Assembly (NCBI GenBank): GCA_030248215.1
Contig: JASANG010000206.1
Location: forward strand, 1-64,000
From: Enoplolaimus lenunculus
Lineage: Eukaryota > Nematoda > Enoplea > Enoplida > Thoracostomopsidae
Length of the DNA stretch: 64,000 nucleotides
Direction: 5' to 3'
Position 1 is the stretch's first letter. Every line of letters begins with the position of its first letter. Under the pieces are notes generated by a model, which saw nothing but the letters and a program-made list of their open reading frames with translations, did not search any database and had not been told where the DNA came from. A program made the translations under genes and the position numbers. Shown in pieces: positions 53,301 to 59,298 of this stretch.

Positions 53301-55460
53301 GTATTATTAAGAGATTATCCTAAATTATCGAATTTCAAAGATATTTGGGTTGAGCTCGGACTCCCCTCAACGTAAATTTACGTCTTGGACGTATCTTCAA
53401 TTGTAAAATTAGGGTATTGGGTTTGGCTTTAGCCCCCAATTTTGTAGTCGGGTTTTTATGATCAATCTCTGTGTTTTATTTCAGACATATTTGTCTTACA
53501 TTTCAGAAACATTTGTATTATATTTCAGGAATATTGTTCATTTAATCGTTCGTAAAACAAAGTGTTAAATTGAAGACATTTAAGTGTGAAAATTTTTAGA
53601 CCAAAATTTCTGAAAAATTTAACAAATAAAAATCTTGAATTGAAGACATCGATGTCTGGAGAAGGAATCATGACATAATTGTCTTAAATTTCAGCCAATA
53701 TTTCATGAATACAAGACAATTTATTTTGTGTGTAATGTTTAAGGACGATGAATGTAACAACGAGTTGCCGGATGCAAACGAAATTTGTGACAATGAAGAC
53801 TGCAAATACGAGAGCGACCAAACTGACGATACCAGTAACAAGCTGGAATCATCCAGACAAGGTAAACAGGAAACAGGATTAGATCCGCTTCTTAAGGACG
53901 CATGGAAAAGCATTTCTTCTTTAAAAATATATTTATCGACAAAAACAGGCAACTTGGCTTTAAAATGATGGAGTATAAAGCTAGACAGCTGATAGCTCGC
54001 AACGCTATCTGGTACAAACTGTTCCAGGCTGGAAATGGACCCTTGTGGACTTAACGCAGATTATTTTTTGTAATTTTCAATCCACGGTATCCGTAGCTGA
54101 TTTCATACACAAAAAATGTTTTACAAGTTTTAGATTTTTACATCCGTAAGTCACTGAGCATTTGTCGTTCAAATATCGACTTTCTGCGTAAACCCTGTTA
54201 TTGTAATATAAATATATATTAAGCGGATTTCATTTGGGAATTGAAAAATTTATTTTCAGTCGGAAAAAGACAAAATTTATTTTCAGTCGGAAGCAGAAAA
54301 ATTTATTTTCGGTCGAAAAACGAAAAATTTATTTTCAATCGAAAAATGAAAAATTTATTTTCAATCGAAAAACGAAAAATTTATTTCCAGTCGGGAAAAG
54401 AAAAATCTATTTTCAATCGAAAAACGAAAAATTTATTTTCAGTCGAAAAAAAGAAAACTTTATTTTCAGTTGGAAACACAACATGCTTTAAGACGTTTAG
54501 AACCCTTAACAAACCCGTCAGATTGAAGACAACCAGAAACAAGTATAAAACGTAATTCAATGAAACGGTTTTGCAACAAAACTTTTACACAAATTTTGTT
54601 GATTTCCTTTCAGCAACTCAACGAGAACAAACTTTTCGACCGATGACAAAAGTTATTCAAAAATTCGATCAGCTCTGTTTCTCAAAGCAACCAGTTAAGT
54701 CTTGCCCGGAAAACACTTATCCGGTGAAAGCGCAACGCAAAGAGGTAATTGCTACAGGTCCGGTATTTGTAAGGGTTGCGTTATACTTGACGTCCGGCGT
54801 TGTCCCGCGCCGTCCGTCATCTTACGTCACCCGTGGACAGGGCGGCATTGCTCGTCGAAAAAGTGTAGCGCAACCCTAAAACACGGATTGGTTTATTGTA
54901 GCCAATTCTGTAACTGGTTCAAGATAACGGCCGATGTAAATATCATAGACAGAACGTTTTTCTTTGAGACTAGAATAGAGTAAGCTTAAGCTTTAGGCTA
55001 TTTTTGGTTGGCTTAGACTTAGGCTTAGGCATAGGAATACGCTCATTCTTACGCTTAGGCTTAGACTTAGGCTTAGGAATAGGCTCATCCTTACGCGTAG
55101 GCTTAGGCTTAGGCTTAGGCTTATTAATATGCTTATACTACTATTCCGACCCTGTTCTATACATGTGCCGAATAATCATACGGCGACACAATACGTTCGC
55201 CACTAATTAAATCAATTTTGCCTAAAGATTATTGGTCGAAAATTATATTTTCACAACATTTACAGATTTGATTAATGTTGAGTAATCCAATCAAATTTCA
55301 GATCGATTACACTTGCTTGGACGAATCAAACCGTGACGCAATCGAGTGGCAAGTCGCCGCCCAACAAGAAAACGTTGTTGCAGAAGTTCGCTCGCGTCAA
55401 ACTGCGTTCACTCGATCAGAAATTATTCCGTCTGAATGTCAGAAAAGGAATCGACATTGA
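19159..55460 (+). CDS. vit: Vitellogenin (yolk lipoprotein precursor), 32 exons, 1736 aa
   Basis: Secreted large lipid transfer protein that carries lipid and protein to oocytes. Exons by hand, all introns GT-AG, all phases consistent, total 5211 nt with stop: 19159-19219, 19873-19950, 20471-20616, 22342-22491, 24164-24343, 25282-25542, 26222-26367, 27088-27271, 28082-28281, 30023-30188, 30664-30858, 31851-32057, 32751-32968, 34576-34667, 35432-35559, 36674-36811, 37811-37934, 38818-39049, 39790-40081, 40920-41078, 41518-41688, 42199-42324, 44169-44303, 45118-45282, 45993-46163, 48133-48271, 48615-48787, 49753-49889, 51610-51838, 53744-53861, 54614-54744, 55302-55460. Length is close to nematode vitellogenins (about 1600-1700 aa). 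Order: signal peptide, N-terminal lipoprotein domain, middle beta-sheet region, von Willebrand D domain, C-terminal Cys region. No polyserine/phosvitin tract is seen. Introns of 343 to 1969 bp are unusually many and long for a nematode vit gene. The least certain junctions are the acceptors of exons 13, 15 and 16 and the donor of exon 9, chosen by phase and family alignment. Confidence 0.95.
19432..19608. mobile_element. TTAGGC-array MITE, subfamily 3
   Basis: Ends GGCCAATGTTACTTTAAGGG and CCCTTAAAGTAACATGGGCC are complementary. The interior is CCTAAGC/CGTTGCAAAAATGTGTTCCTAAG. It lies in vitellogenin intron 1. Confidence 0.82.
20095..20335 (+). repeat. GC-rich dispersed repeat (CCGGTTGAAAC type)
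   Basis: Shares ACCGGTTGAAACAAAAACC and CGAAGTTT...AAACGCGTCTGG with 45292-45500. It holds a short internal tandem (CCACCCTGGAGTTT). Related GC-rich pieces are at 37140-37330 and 40100-40180. Confidence 0.65.
20640..20854. mobile_element. TTAGGC-array MITE, subfamily 1
   Basis: Ends CCCATGTATAGAACAGGGCC and GGCCCTGTTCTATACATGGG are perfectly complementary. There are about nine CCTAAGC-like units inside. It begins 23 bp after the vitellogenin exon 3 donor. Confidence 0.85.
20972..21140. mobile_element. GGCCCGTAGCC MITE
   Basis: GGCCTGAAGCCAAGGGGGGC to GGCGAGCTGGCAACGAGCC. It lies in intron 3. A further copy is at 21526-21680. Confidence 0.75.
21691..21974. mobile_element. TTAGGC-array MITE, subfamily 2, long array
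   Basis: GGCTAATGTAAACAACAGAG to CCTTTACACGGGCC. The interior contains many CCTAAG/GTAAG units with higher-order repetition (AAGAATGAGTTTATTCCTAAG recurs). A degenerate neighbour copy spans about 21185-21355. Confidence 0.75.
22173..22309. mobile_element. TTAGGC-array MITE, subfamily 3, short array
   Basis: GGCCAATGTTACTTTAAGGG to CCCTTAAAGTAACCTGGGCC, with only about two CCTAAGC units inside. Confidence 0.82.
23561..23770. mobile_element. GAGTCAAATTGACTC-palindrome MITE, TA target site
   Basis: TA-CACTGCAAAAAATGGTGAG to CTCCCCATTTTTTGCAGTG-TA, 210 bp. It lies in intron 4. TA flanks suggest Tc1/mariner-type mobilisation. Confidence 0.82.
24498..24651. mobile_element. GGCCCGTAGCC MITE (reverse)
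   Basis: GGCCCGTAGCCAGCTCACCA to CCCTTGGCTACGGGCCC, the cleanest ends. It lies in intron 5. Confidence 0.82.
25830..26160. mobile_element. AAACTTAAAC-rich MITE with an expanded minisatellite
   Basis: AAACTTAAACT-type words at both sides and the right end TTTTCGAGAGTGTACT. The interior is seven 28-bp units. It lies in intron 6. Confidence 0.65.
25902..26096 (+). repeat. 28-bp minisatellite, seven units
   Basis: Unit CTTAGTCTGTCCAGCCATTT plus AAGTTTTA, seven times with only two variant bases near the right end. Confidence 0.88.
26693..26788. mobile_element. GAGTCAAATTGACTC-palindrome MITE, left half
   Basis: CACTGCAAAAAATCGTGAGT and two palindrome modules, then lost. It lies in intron 7. Confidence 0.7.
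27335..27544. mobile_element. GAGTCAAATTGACTC-palindrome MITE, TA target site
   Basis: TA-CACTGCAAAAAATGGTGAG to ACTAACCATTTCTTGCAGTG-TA (in part), 210 bp. Six palindromic modules can be counted. It lies in intron 8. Confidence 0.82.
27660..27899. mobile_element. AAGACAT-type palindrome MITE, diverged copy
   Basis: CACACTCAAAGTAATATTTCTG to CAGAAATATTTTTTTGTGTG (in part). The interior repeats TTTCTGA/TCAGAAA words. It lies in intron 8. Confidence 0.6.
28343..28622. mobile_element. TTAGGC-array MITE, subfamily 3, long array
   Basis: GGCCAATGGTGCTTTTAGGG to CCCTTAAAAGTGACATGGGCC (ends in part). The interior is at least three higher-order units, each CCTAAGCCTAAGC plus GTTGCAAAAATGTGTT. It lies in intron 9. 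Confidence 0.82.
28648..29088. mobile_element. TACTGTAGTGACCCGAATAA MITE, full length
   Basis: TACTGTAGTGAGCCGAATAA to TTATTCGGGTCACTACAGTA, about 440 bp. It lies in intron 9. Confidence 0.82.
29128..29552. mobile_element. GTGTGCAACT/AGTTGCACAC MITE, largest copy
   Basis: GAGCAAGAGTGGACACC at the left and AATGATCATCCACTCTTGG at the right. The inner boxes AGAGTGTGCAATTAC and GTTGCACACTCTTG pair. It directly follows the MITE at 28648-29088. Confidence 0.7.
29850..29971. mobile_element. TTGCAGCTGCAA-palindrome MITE, internally deleted
   Basis: GCCCTATTCACATATGCAAG to ACTTGCACGTGTGAATACGG. It lies in intron 9. Confidence 0.75.
30997..31173. mobile_element. TTAGGC-array MITE, subfamily 1 (reverse)
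   Basis: GGCCTATGTATAGAACTGGG to TTTTCTATACATGGGCC with GCTTAGGCTTAGGTTTAGG inside. It lies in intron 11 and is flanked on the left by loose CTAAGCC repeats at 30905-30990. Confidence 0.8.
31325..31646. mobile_element. ACTTAAGT-rich MITE
   Basis: TGGCTGGGTTTCCAAAACTT at the left and GGATTTCAAAAATCCAACCA at the right, with CTTAAGT words near both ends. It lies in intron 11. Confidence 0.68.
32984..33347. mobile_element. ACTTAAGT-rich MITE
   Basis: GGCTGGGTTTCTGAAATCTT to GGGTTTCGGCAACCCAGCC. CTTAAGTA palindromes recur inside. It begins 16 bp after the exon 13 donor. Confidence 0.78.
33910..34078. mobile_element. TTAGGC-array MITE, subfamily 1, degenerate right end
   Basis: GGCCCATGTATAGAACAGGG at the left and GCTTAGGCTTAGGCTTAGG inside. 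A detached right end (ATATGCTTATACTACTGTTCC to CATGGGCC) is at 34449-34504. It lies in intron 13. Confidence 0.65.
35262..35427 (+). repeat. (TA)n microsatellite with CAGTATTTA interruptions, reaching the exon 15 acceptor
   Basis: Runs of TA are broken five times by CAGTATTTATA or CAGTTTTTATA, so it is a higher-order repeat. It ends about 5 bp before exon 15. Confidence 0.9.
35714..35960 (+). repeat. tRNA-containing repeat (SINE-like), Leu-type module
   Basis: Same leader (GTGTGAGACATGCTTGTCC) and CGGTCGACACATAG block, then a tRNA-like part starting GCGGGCTGC with TGGCTCAGTGGTAGAG (box A) and GAGTTCGATCCCC (box B), and a 3' body ending CTAGACTGACA. The acceptor-like arms GCGGGCT and GGTCCGC pair. 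The TTAAGG loop resembles tRNA-Leu. Confidence 0.7.
35900..36313 (+). repeat. Perfect 207-bp tandem duplication
   Basis: Units 35900-36106 and 36107-36313 look identical base for base. Each unit joins the SINE body (TCTAGCTGCTTAGTTG) to a reversed piece of the second tRNA-related family (GGTTCGAGCGGC, GGTTCGACTCGG). It lies in vitellogenin intron 15. Confidence 0.85.
36413..36571. repeat. GACAANTTGTC palindrome cluster
   Basis: GCGACAACTTGTCGC, GACAAATTGTC and CGACGAATTGTCG occur within 160 bp, a layout like the other palindrome-array MITEs. No clear element ends are seen. Confidence 0.5.
36832..37058. mobile_element. TTAGGC-array MITE, subfamily 2
   Basis: GGCCAATGTAAACATCAGGG to CCTGATCTTTACATGGGCC. 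It begins 20 bp after the exon 16 donor. Confidence 0.82.
37479..37700. mobile_element. CCTATCACCA-type MITE
   Basis: GGGCTCATATTCTCAATTGT to CATATTTGAGAGTACGAG. It lies in intron 16. Others are at 50665-50810 and 51220-51328 (intron 28) and 58138-58355. Confidence 0.75.
38022..38182. mobile_element. GGCCCGTAGCC MITE (reverse)
   Basis: GATCGTAGCCAGCTCACCTT to CTTGGCAACGGCCC. It lies in intron 17. Confidence 0.72.
38360..38513. mobile_element. TTAGGC-array MITE, subfamily 2 (reverse)
   Basis: GGCCCATGTAAAGATCAGGG to CCCTGTTCTTTACATTGGCC. It lies in intron 17. Confidence 0.82.
39307..39464. mobile_element. GGCCCGTAGCC MITE
   Basis: GGCCCGTAATCAAGGGGGGA to AAGGTGAGCTGGCTACGT. It lies in intron 18. 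Confidence 0.75.
41712..41831. mobile_element. TTAGGC-array MITE, subfamily 1, shortest copy
   Basis: GGCCCATGTATAGAACAGGG to CCCTGTTCTATACATGGCCC with only GGCTTAGGCTTAGGCTTA inside. It begins 23 bp after the exon 21 donor. A truncated relative is at 42056-42142. Confidence 0.82.
42340..42591. mobile_element. GAGTTGATTTTAACTC-palindrome MITE
   Basis: CACAGTAACTTCCAGTGAGT to GCAATTTACAGTG, collinear with 16288-16541. It begins 15 bp after the exon 22 donor. Confidence 0.8.
43005..43218. mobile_element. TACTGTAGTGACCCGAATAA MITE, internally deleted
   Basis: GGTGACCCGAAAAAGACGAA to TTATTCGGATCTCCACACTA, sharing AACTATCCGTTGAATTAAAC. Other partial copies are at 3693-3885, 56396-56493 and 58510-58855. 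Confidence 0.72.
43376..43535. mobile_element. GC-rich GACGTCCGAC MITE
   Basis: GGCGCTGTACTCGTCGTGCG to CGGACGTCAACAAAAGTACAG (in part). Very CpG-rich within AT-rich DNA. It lies in intron 22. Confidence 0.65.
43792..44152. mobile_element. AAACTTAAAC-rich MITE, single-unit copy
   Basis: ACTCTCTAAAAACTTAAACT to TTTAAGCTGTTAGAGAGTA. It contains one AAATGGCTGGACGGACTAA, the reverse of the unit that is repeated at 25902. A left-end fragment is at 14076-14157. Confidence 0.75.
44326..44493. mobile_element. TTAGGC-array MITE, mixed ends
   Basis: GGCCCATGGGAAGATTATGA to TCTGTTCTATACATTGGCC. It begins 22 bp after the exon 23 donor. Confidence 0.75.
44576..44724. mobile_element. TTAGGC-array MITE, subfamily 2 (reverse)
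   Basis: GGCCCATGTAAAGATTAGGG at the left, GCTTAGGCTTAGGCTTAG inside, and a decayed right end TTTATAGATTGGTC. Confidence 0.75.
45292..45500 (+). repeat. GC-rich dispersed repeat (CCGGTTGAAAC type)
   Basis: GCCGGAGCAGCCACCCCCCC to CTGCTCAGGCACTGG. It begins about 10 bp after the exon 24 donor. Confidence 0.65.
45749..45906. mobile_element. GGCCCGTAGCC MITE (reverse)
   Basis: GGCCGTAGCCAGCTCACCTT to CCTCTGGCTACGGAC. It lies in intron 24. Decayed copies are at 49552-49700 and 60867-60962. Confidence 0.75.
46188..46472. mobile_element. TTGCAGCTGCAA-palindrome MITE
   Basis: CCGTATTCACACGTGCAAAT to TTGCACGTATGAACAGGGC, with repeated GCAGCTGCAA modules. It begins about 24 bp after the exon 25 donor. 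Confidence 0.8.
46553..47430 (-). mobile_element. Probable solo LTR of an LTR retrotransposon (fossil)
   Basis: On the - strand a TATA-like CTATAAATACC (about 46733-46743) is followed about 80 bp later by AATAAA, and the unit ends ...GAGGTCCAACA at 46553 (a CA terminus). This is the U3-R-U5 order of an LTR. The far boundary near 47430 is uncertain and no target duplication could be fixed. No gag or pol sequence lies beside it. The family cannot be named. It sits in vitellogenin intron 25. Confidence 0.45.
47568..47890. repeat. tRNA-related repeat family 2, copy interrupted by a small element
   Basis: The family landmarks TTAACCC, GGAGGCGTTTAC, TGGAGTTTGACGCTCG and CTTGTCGAGATTTTG are present but split by the 93-bp insertion at 47657-47749. 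Confidence 0.65.
47657..47749. mobile_element. 93-bp Mutator-like MITE with about 10-bp target duplication
   Basis: The insertion begins GGGTTCCAACCGG and ends CGATGGAACCTT. GGCGTTTACTA occurs directly before (47646-47656) and after (47750-47760), a duplication of 10-11 bp as made by Mutator-type transposases. Confidence 0.65.
47937..48089. mobile_element. GC-rich GACGTCCGAC MITE
   Basis: AAGGATTGCGCTATAGTTTT to GACGTCAAATATAGCGCAAT, with GACGGACGGCACTGG inside. It ends 43 bp before exon 26. Confidence 0.78.
48615..51838 (+). other. vit: Vitellogenin von Willebrand factor D domain, exons 27-29
   Basis: Residues about 1422-1601. It starts with [16 protein letters not shown], the standard D-domain opening, continues through [12 protein letters not shown], and ends with the CGLCG Cys motif followed by [10 protein letters not shown]. 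Exon 28 ends with two bases of a Thr codon completed at 51610, giving NQKT then CISENN. The CGLCG motif is intact. In nematode and other invertebrate vitellogenins this domain follows the lipid-binding core. Confidence 0.94.
49036..49466. mobile_element. MITE with ACCAGGGTGCAACCGGAATT ends
   Basis: TTAACCAGGGTGCAACCGGA to TCTGGTTGCACCCTGGTTTA, about 430 bp. It lies in intron 27. CCGG-rich relatives occur at 4140-4330 and 62695-62785. Confidence 0.75.
52086..52264. mobile_element. TTAGGC-array MITE, subfamily 1 (reverse)
   Basis: GGCCCATGTATAAAACAGGG to CCCTGTTCTATACATGGGCC. It lies in intron 29. A degenerate relative is at about 50480-50642 in intron 28. Confidence 0.82.
52595..52832 (+). 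repeat. tRNA-containing repeat (SINE-like), Val-type module
   Basis: Leader and body match the copies at 35714 and 2144, but the middle part (52695-52772) is a different tRNA-like sequence. Its anticodon stem TCTGC/GCAGA encloses the loop CTGACAC (anticodon GAC, Val), with box B-like AGTTCGAAACC. The T-stem pairs poorly, so I do not call it a functional tRNA gene. Confidence 0.65.
53040..53732. mobile_element. AAGACAT/ATGTCTT-palindrome MITE next to exon 30 acceptor
   Basis: Ends CACACAAAATAAATTGT and ACAATTTATTTTGTGTG, flanked by TA (53038-53039 and 53733-53734), 693 bp. The interior contains AAGACATAAATGTCTT and many TTTCAGA/AGACA modules. Confidence 0.78.
54241..54474 (+). repeat. 26-bp minisatellite, nine units
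   Basis: Unit GAAAAACGAAAAATTTATTT plus TCAGTC, nine copies with scattered changes, in intron 30. The unit length is not a multiple of three, so the two long open frames across it are a by-product. Confidence 0.88.
54772..54877. mobile_element. GC-rich GACGTCCGAC MITE, short
   Basis: AGGGTTGCGTTATACTTGAC to AAAAAGTGTAGCGCAACCCT. It begins 27 bp after the exon 31 donor. Confidence 0.8.
54929..55169. mobile_element. TTAGGC-array MITE, long array (reverse)
   Basis: GGCCGATGTAAATATCATAG at the left and CCTGTTCTATACATGTGCC at the right. Many TTAGGC units in three blocks are separated by GAATAGGCTCATCCTTACGC-type spacers. It lies in intron 31. Confidence 0.78.
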
Positions 55461-55472
55461 ATTGAACCAAGA

Positions 55473-55478
55473 AATAAA
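55473..55478 (+). other. Poly(A) signal of vitellogenin
   Basis: AATAAA, 12 nt after the stop codon. This implies a very short 3' UTR, as is common for nematode vit genes. Confidence 0.55.
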
Positions 55479-55881
55479 TGATAAAATTTGAAACGCTTAT
55501 TGGGACTACAATTAAATAAACTTAAGCTTTAGACTAATTTTTTGCTTACGCTTAGATTCAGCTTAAGATACAAGGTTATCTTTACGTTTAAGATTAGGAA
55601 TATGCTTGTACTACTGTTACGGCCGTGTTGTATACATTGGTCAAACGTGCAAGTTTTAGCCGCGGCGAAAACTTAGAGTTCAGTTATTTACATTAGCAAT
55701 TTTTGGCTGGTTAATGTACAAAAACTAAAATTAGAATATGTATGAAAGTCATAGATAATAGTGGCAAATTTTGATCCCGTCTGTAAAAACTGCGAAAACT
55801 GAAACCCACCGTTCGAACAATTTGCAAAAAAACGCTACAGCTGCTAAAACTTGCACGCGAACCCAATTTAAAATATAACGG

Positions 55882-56246
55882 CTGCGTTTCCGAAACCCTA
55901 CTTAAGTACTACTTAGTACTTAAAGTAAGTGCTAAAAATTGCCTAACCATTTTGTCGTTTTTAAAAGCATACTTAAGTTAAGTAAATACTTAAGTCGCTG
56001 AACAAATTTGGTATATTACAGATTAACAGTTCAAGTATATATACTTATAGCTTGGTGTATTGAAATTAAAGACTAATGGTGCCTCCTTTAATATAAAGCA
56101 AAACTATTATTTTCTTGTTATGACCATGGCTCACATTTGGCGTTTATTCGTTTTTGTTAAAAAATTATTTACTTAAGTCGGCGACTTAAGTAATTACTTA
56201 AGTAAAACTTAAGTAAATACTTAAGTAAGGTTTCAGAAACCTAGGC
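55882..56246. mobile_element. ACTTAAGT-rich MITE
   Basis: GCTGCGTTTCCGAAACCCTA to GGTTTCAGAAACCTAGGC. TACTTAAGTA modules are dense at both ends. Confidence 0.78.
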
Positions 56247-56734
56247 AACATTTATTTGAAATTTTTGAACGATGTAATGGTGATTAAAATTTGCGCAATT
56301 CTATACATCAAATGTTTTCAAAAATTTTCCAACTTTTCTCAAATATTAAGATTTAATGTCTGAAAAAAATTACGTAAATAATCTTGACAGGCACGTACTG
56401 TAGTGACCCGAAAATAAGGGGTACTGATATTTATTTGGTCTTTCCAATGAGTAACTCCAACTTATTACGCCCTCATATTCGAGTCAGTACAGTATTTGCT
56501 GTAAAATTGCATTCTATAATACTTATTTGTTGAACTGTTCTACTCATCAGAAAATGTATGTGTAGACAGCGATAAAATACTGGCAATATTGCAAAAATTG
56601 CTAGCATTCAAAAACAATAATTCGAATAAACTTGACGTCCGTAATACAGTTCGTGAAACGGGTTTATCAATAAACTGTTAGAATGTTAATAAAAGCTAAG
56701 TTTGGCATGGTTATGGGCAAATTTGAGATTGAAA

Positions 56735-56876
56735 ATTTCGTCCAAGCTTTAGACTATTTTTTTGCTTGGCTTAGGCTTAGCTTTAGGCTTAGGAATAAGT
56801 CCATTCTTACGCTTAGGCTTAGGCTTAGGCTTAGGAATATGCTTATAACACTGTTCCGCCCCTGTTCTTTACATTG
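56735..56876. mobile_element. TTAGGC-array MITE, left end missing
   Basis: AAGCTTTAGACTATTTTTTTG, then TTAGGC units, then TTCCGCCCCTGTTCTTTACA (in part). Another left-truncated copy is at 55505-55641. Confidence 0.72.
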
Positions 56877-57015
56877 AACAAAACTGGTGACCAACATTGC
56901 ACAAAATATTATCAATGCCTAAGCCGTGATAAAAATTGACACTGCTGAGAGCTAAAATATTTTAAGTATCTATACATATTCAGCAACCTTGTCCACAGGT
57001 GCGATTATTGGAGAA

Positions 57016-57313
57016 AGCCTCATTCACACGTGCATGTTTTTGCAGCAAGAACTCGCAGCTGCAGCTTGCACGAAATATTTGCAGCTGCAAGTATTTTCAA
57101 AGGAACGTTCTGATTTACCAATCAAACAGCAGGGGCAAGAAATTCAAGTGACTTGCAACTGCGTTCACATGTGTGAATTAAATAGAATAGCATAAATTCC
57201 TGTGAATAATTTGTAGCTGCAAGAACTTCAAAGCCGCTTTGTGAGCGAACTTGCGTGTGAAAGTTGCACGTGCAAATTTTTGCAGCAAAACTTTGTACCT
57301 GTGATTAAAGGTT
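57016..57313. mobile_element. TTGCAGCTGCAA-palindrome MITE
   Basis: CCTCATTCACACGTGCATGT at the left, many GCAGCTGCA modules, decayed right end. Confidence 0.72.
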
Positions 57314-57906
57314 CACATTTTGAAAACCTTTGTCAACAAACCTCATAATTTCTATATTAGGATATTGGTATTTTGTTCGAGAATCAGAAGCTAAAACGTG
57401 AAAGCTTATATAATGGCGGTAATTTAAGCTGTTATATAAACTAGATTTAAGTATGGGTTGTGAATTTAAGCCTTTACCGCATAGAGTATACTATAAGGAA
57501 CACAGCCAGTACCGGCGGAAGCGCTCCCCTAACCGCCCCCCCAATTGCGGGCCTGATCCTTAGGGCCCCATATTGGCAAACTAAAATTTTTTCGCTGACC
57601 ACAAAGTTATAGAGCTGTGAAAGATTTTATTGGTGAACCCTTGGTCCTGTTTGGGGGGACTCCGGATACCCCAACGTCGGCCCTGAACACGGCGCTTAAG
57701 TGGTGCATCTATTGGTTTGCGTCCAACTCCGGATCTGGCAAAAAATCGACTTCCGACTCCGTTAGGATTTTTGCCGGAGGTTCCTAATTTTTTATTATTT
57801 CTACTATTTGCTTCGCTTCTATGCAAATTAACTTTCCAACCGAGAGTGAAAAATGAATGAATTATTGTTTGAATACAGTTTGATATTCAGTCGTGTCAAA
57901 CGTTTT

Positions 57907-58066
57907 GGCCAATTTAAACAACAGGGGCGGAACAGTATTACAAGCATATTGCTAAGCCTACGCCGAAGCCTAAGCCTAAGCCAAACAATAAAATTAGTCT
58001 AAAGCTTAAGCTTACTCTATTGTAGTCTAACCAAAAAACGTTCCACCCCTGATTTTTACATGGGCC
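57907..58066. mobile_element. TTAGGC-array MITE, subfamily 2
   Basis: GGCCAATTTAAACAACAGGG to CCTGATTTTTACATGGGCC. Confidence 0.8.
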
Positions 58067-59298
58067 AAAGTTTCAATCGACTTGAAAATTAGGCTCAATA
58101 GAGGTCGAGCAAGCAATTTTTAAACACTAAACCGTCGGCTTATATTCTCAAATGCGTATAGCATCTATTGCTCGTTAGCGATTGGTGTTCAACAGACGAA
58201 TCAATTCAGTTGGCAATCTCATATTTGGTACAGAAATATTAGGCAAATATGTGAAAAAATGTGCTGAATTTCGAACCTCACCATTCTCTGATTTATAAGA
58301 TACTGGAACTATCGCAAACTCGTGGTAGGTGCTGCACACATTTTAGACTGCGGGCCCGGAACGTAAGCGAAAAATTAGCATTGATCACAGAAATAATCCA
58401 AAAATGGAAGCTAAATATACTTGGTGGGTCTGAAAAAAATAGGCTTACATTCTTCTAGACCACATTTTTTCGCTGAGGCTTAGGAATACGCTTTTGAAAC
58501 GCTTAGGCTTTGGCTCCGTCTACGCCGCCCTTTGTTAGTCATATATCTGGTATTGCAACTATCCGTTGAATTAAACTAATATTTGTCTTATATCAAACGC
58601 TTGAGCGATATATGCCAGGTTATACTTAGGAATGTACTTTTAAATCTTGCTTTAAAGTTTGAACTCAACTTTATTTGGTCCACGAAACATTTATGCACTG
58701 CAATTGGGGGTAACTGACGGTTATGGACTCTAATCATTGTTTAGATACTCGATCCGCCTACGGACATTATTCGGGATACGAACTCCTATCAATTGGAAAT
58801 CAAAACGGGACCGCCCCTTTTATTACCCCCTTTTATTCGGGTCACAGAAATTTTATAGACAGTAAACGCGGAAAGTTATTTATTTTGCCGCAATTTAGGA
58901 ACGTTGTATATGGCTGTATTTGAGTTATTACATGTAAACTGCACAAAATCAGAGTGATCAAAGCTATCAAATGAGTCGCTTGGATTTAATTTACACAATT
59001 TAAACAGATGTTAAATATTATAACTTTTGTATTTCAAGTAAAAATGTTTAAATCCAAACCGAAATTGTAATCCACTGCTATCACAGCTCGCACTTCTACC
59101 GCAGACCGCTTTTATGTTTAGTCATTCTAAAATTTACTCCAAATCTTTCAGTCAGACATCATCAATTCACTTGCAAATTCATTCAATGTCGCTTATTAGG
59201 GTCGTAACTCCAGATGAACCAAATTCCTAAGCATACAGCCTTAGCCTTAGCCTAAGCAAGCAATAGTCTAAAGTTAAATCCCACTCTACTGCAGTTAT

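Larger units (their letters stand above)
53744..55460 (+). other. vit: Vitellogenin C-terminal Cys-rich region, exons 30-32, and stop
   Basis: Exon 30 is acidic and Cys-bearing ([20 protein letters not shown]). Exon 31 carries [21 protein letters not shown], written here from sight, which strongly resembles nematode vitellogenin C-termini. Exon 32 begins [13 protein letters not shown] and ends RNRH, stop TGA at 55458-55460. The acceptor of exon 30 lies only 9 nt beyond the terminal TA of an inserted MITE. Confidence 0.92.
55642..59298. other. Intergenic stretch between vitellogenin and GPCR 2
   Basis: Mostly the MITE copies listed, plus a decayed CCGG-rich repeat at 57505-57800. No coding exon is seen. 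Confidence 0.6.

Noticed and set aside
54234-54555. 85- and 104-codon open frames with Lys/Phe repeats
   Set aside because: Products of a 26-bp minisatellite in two frames, inside intron 30.
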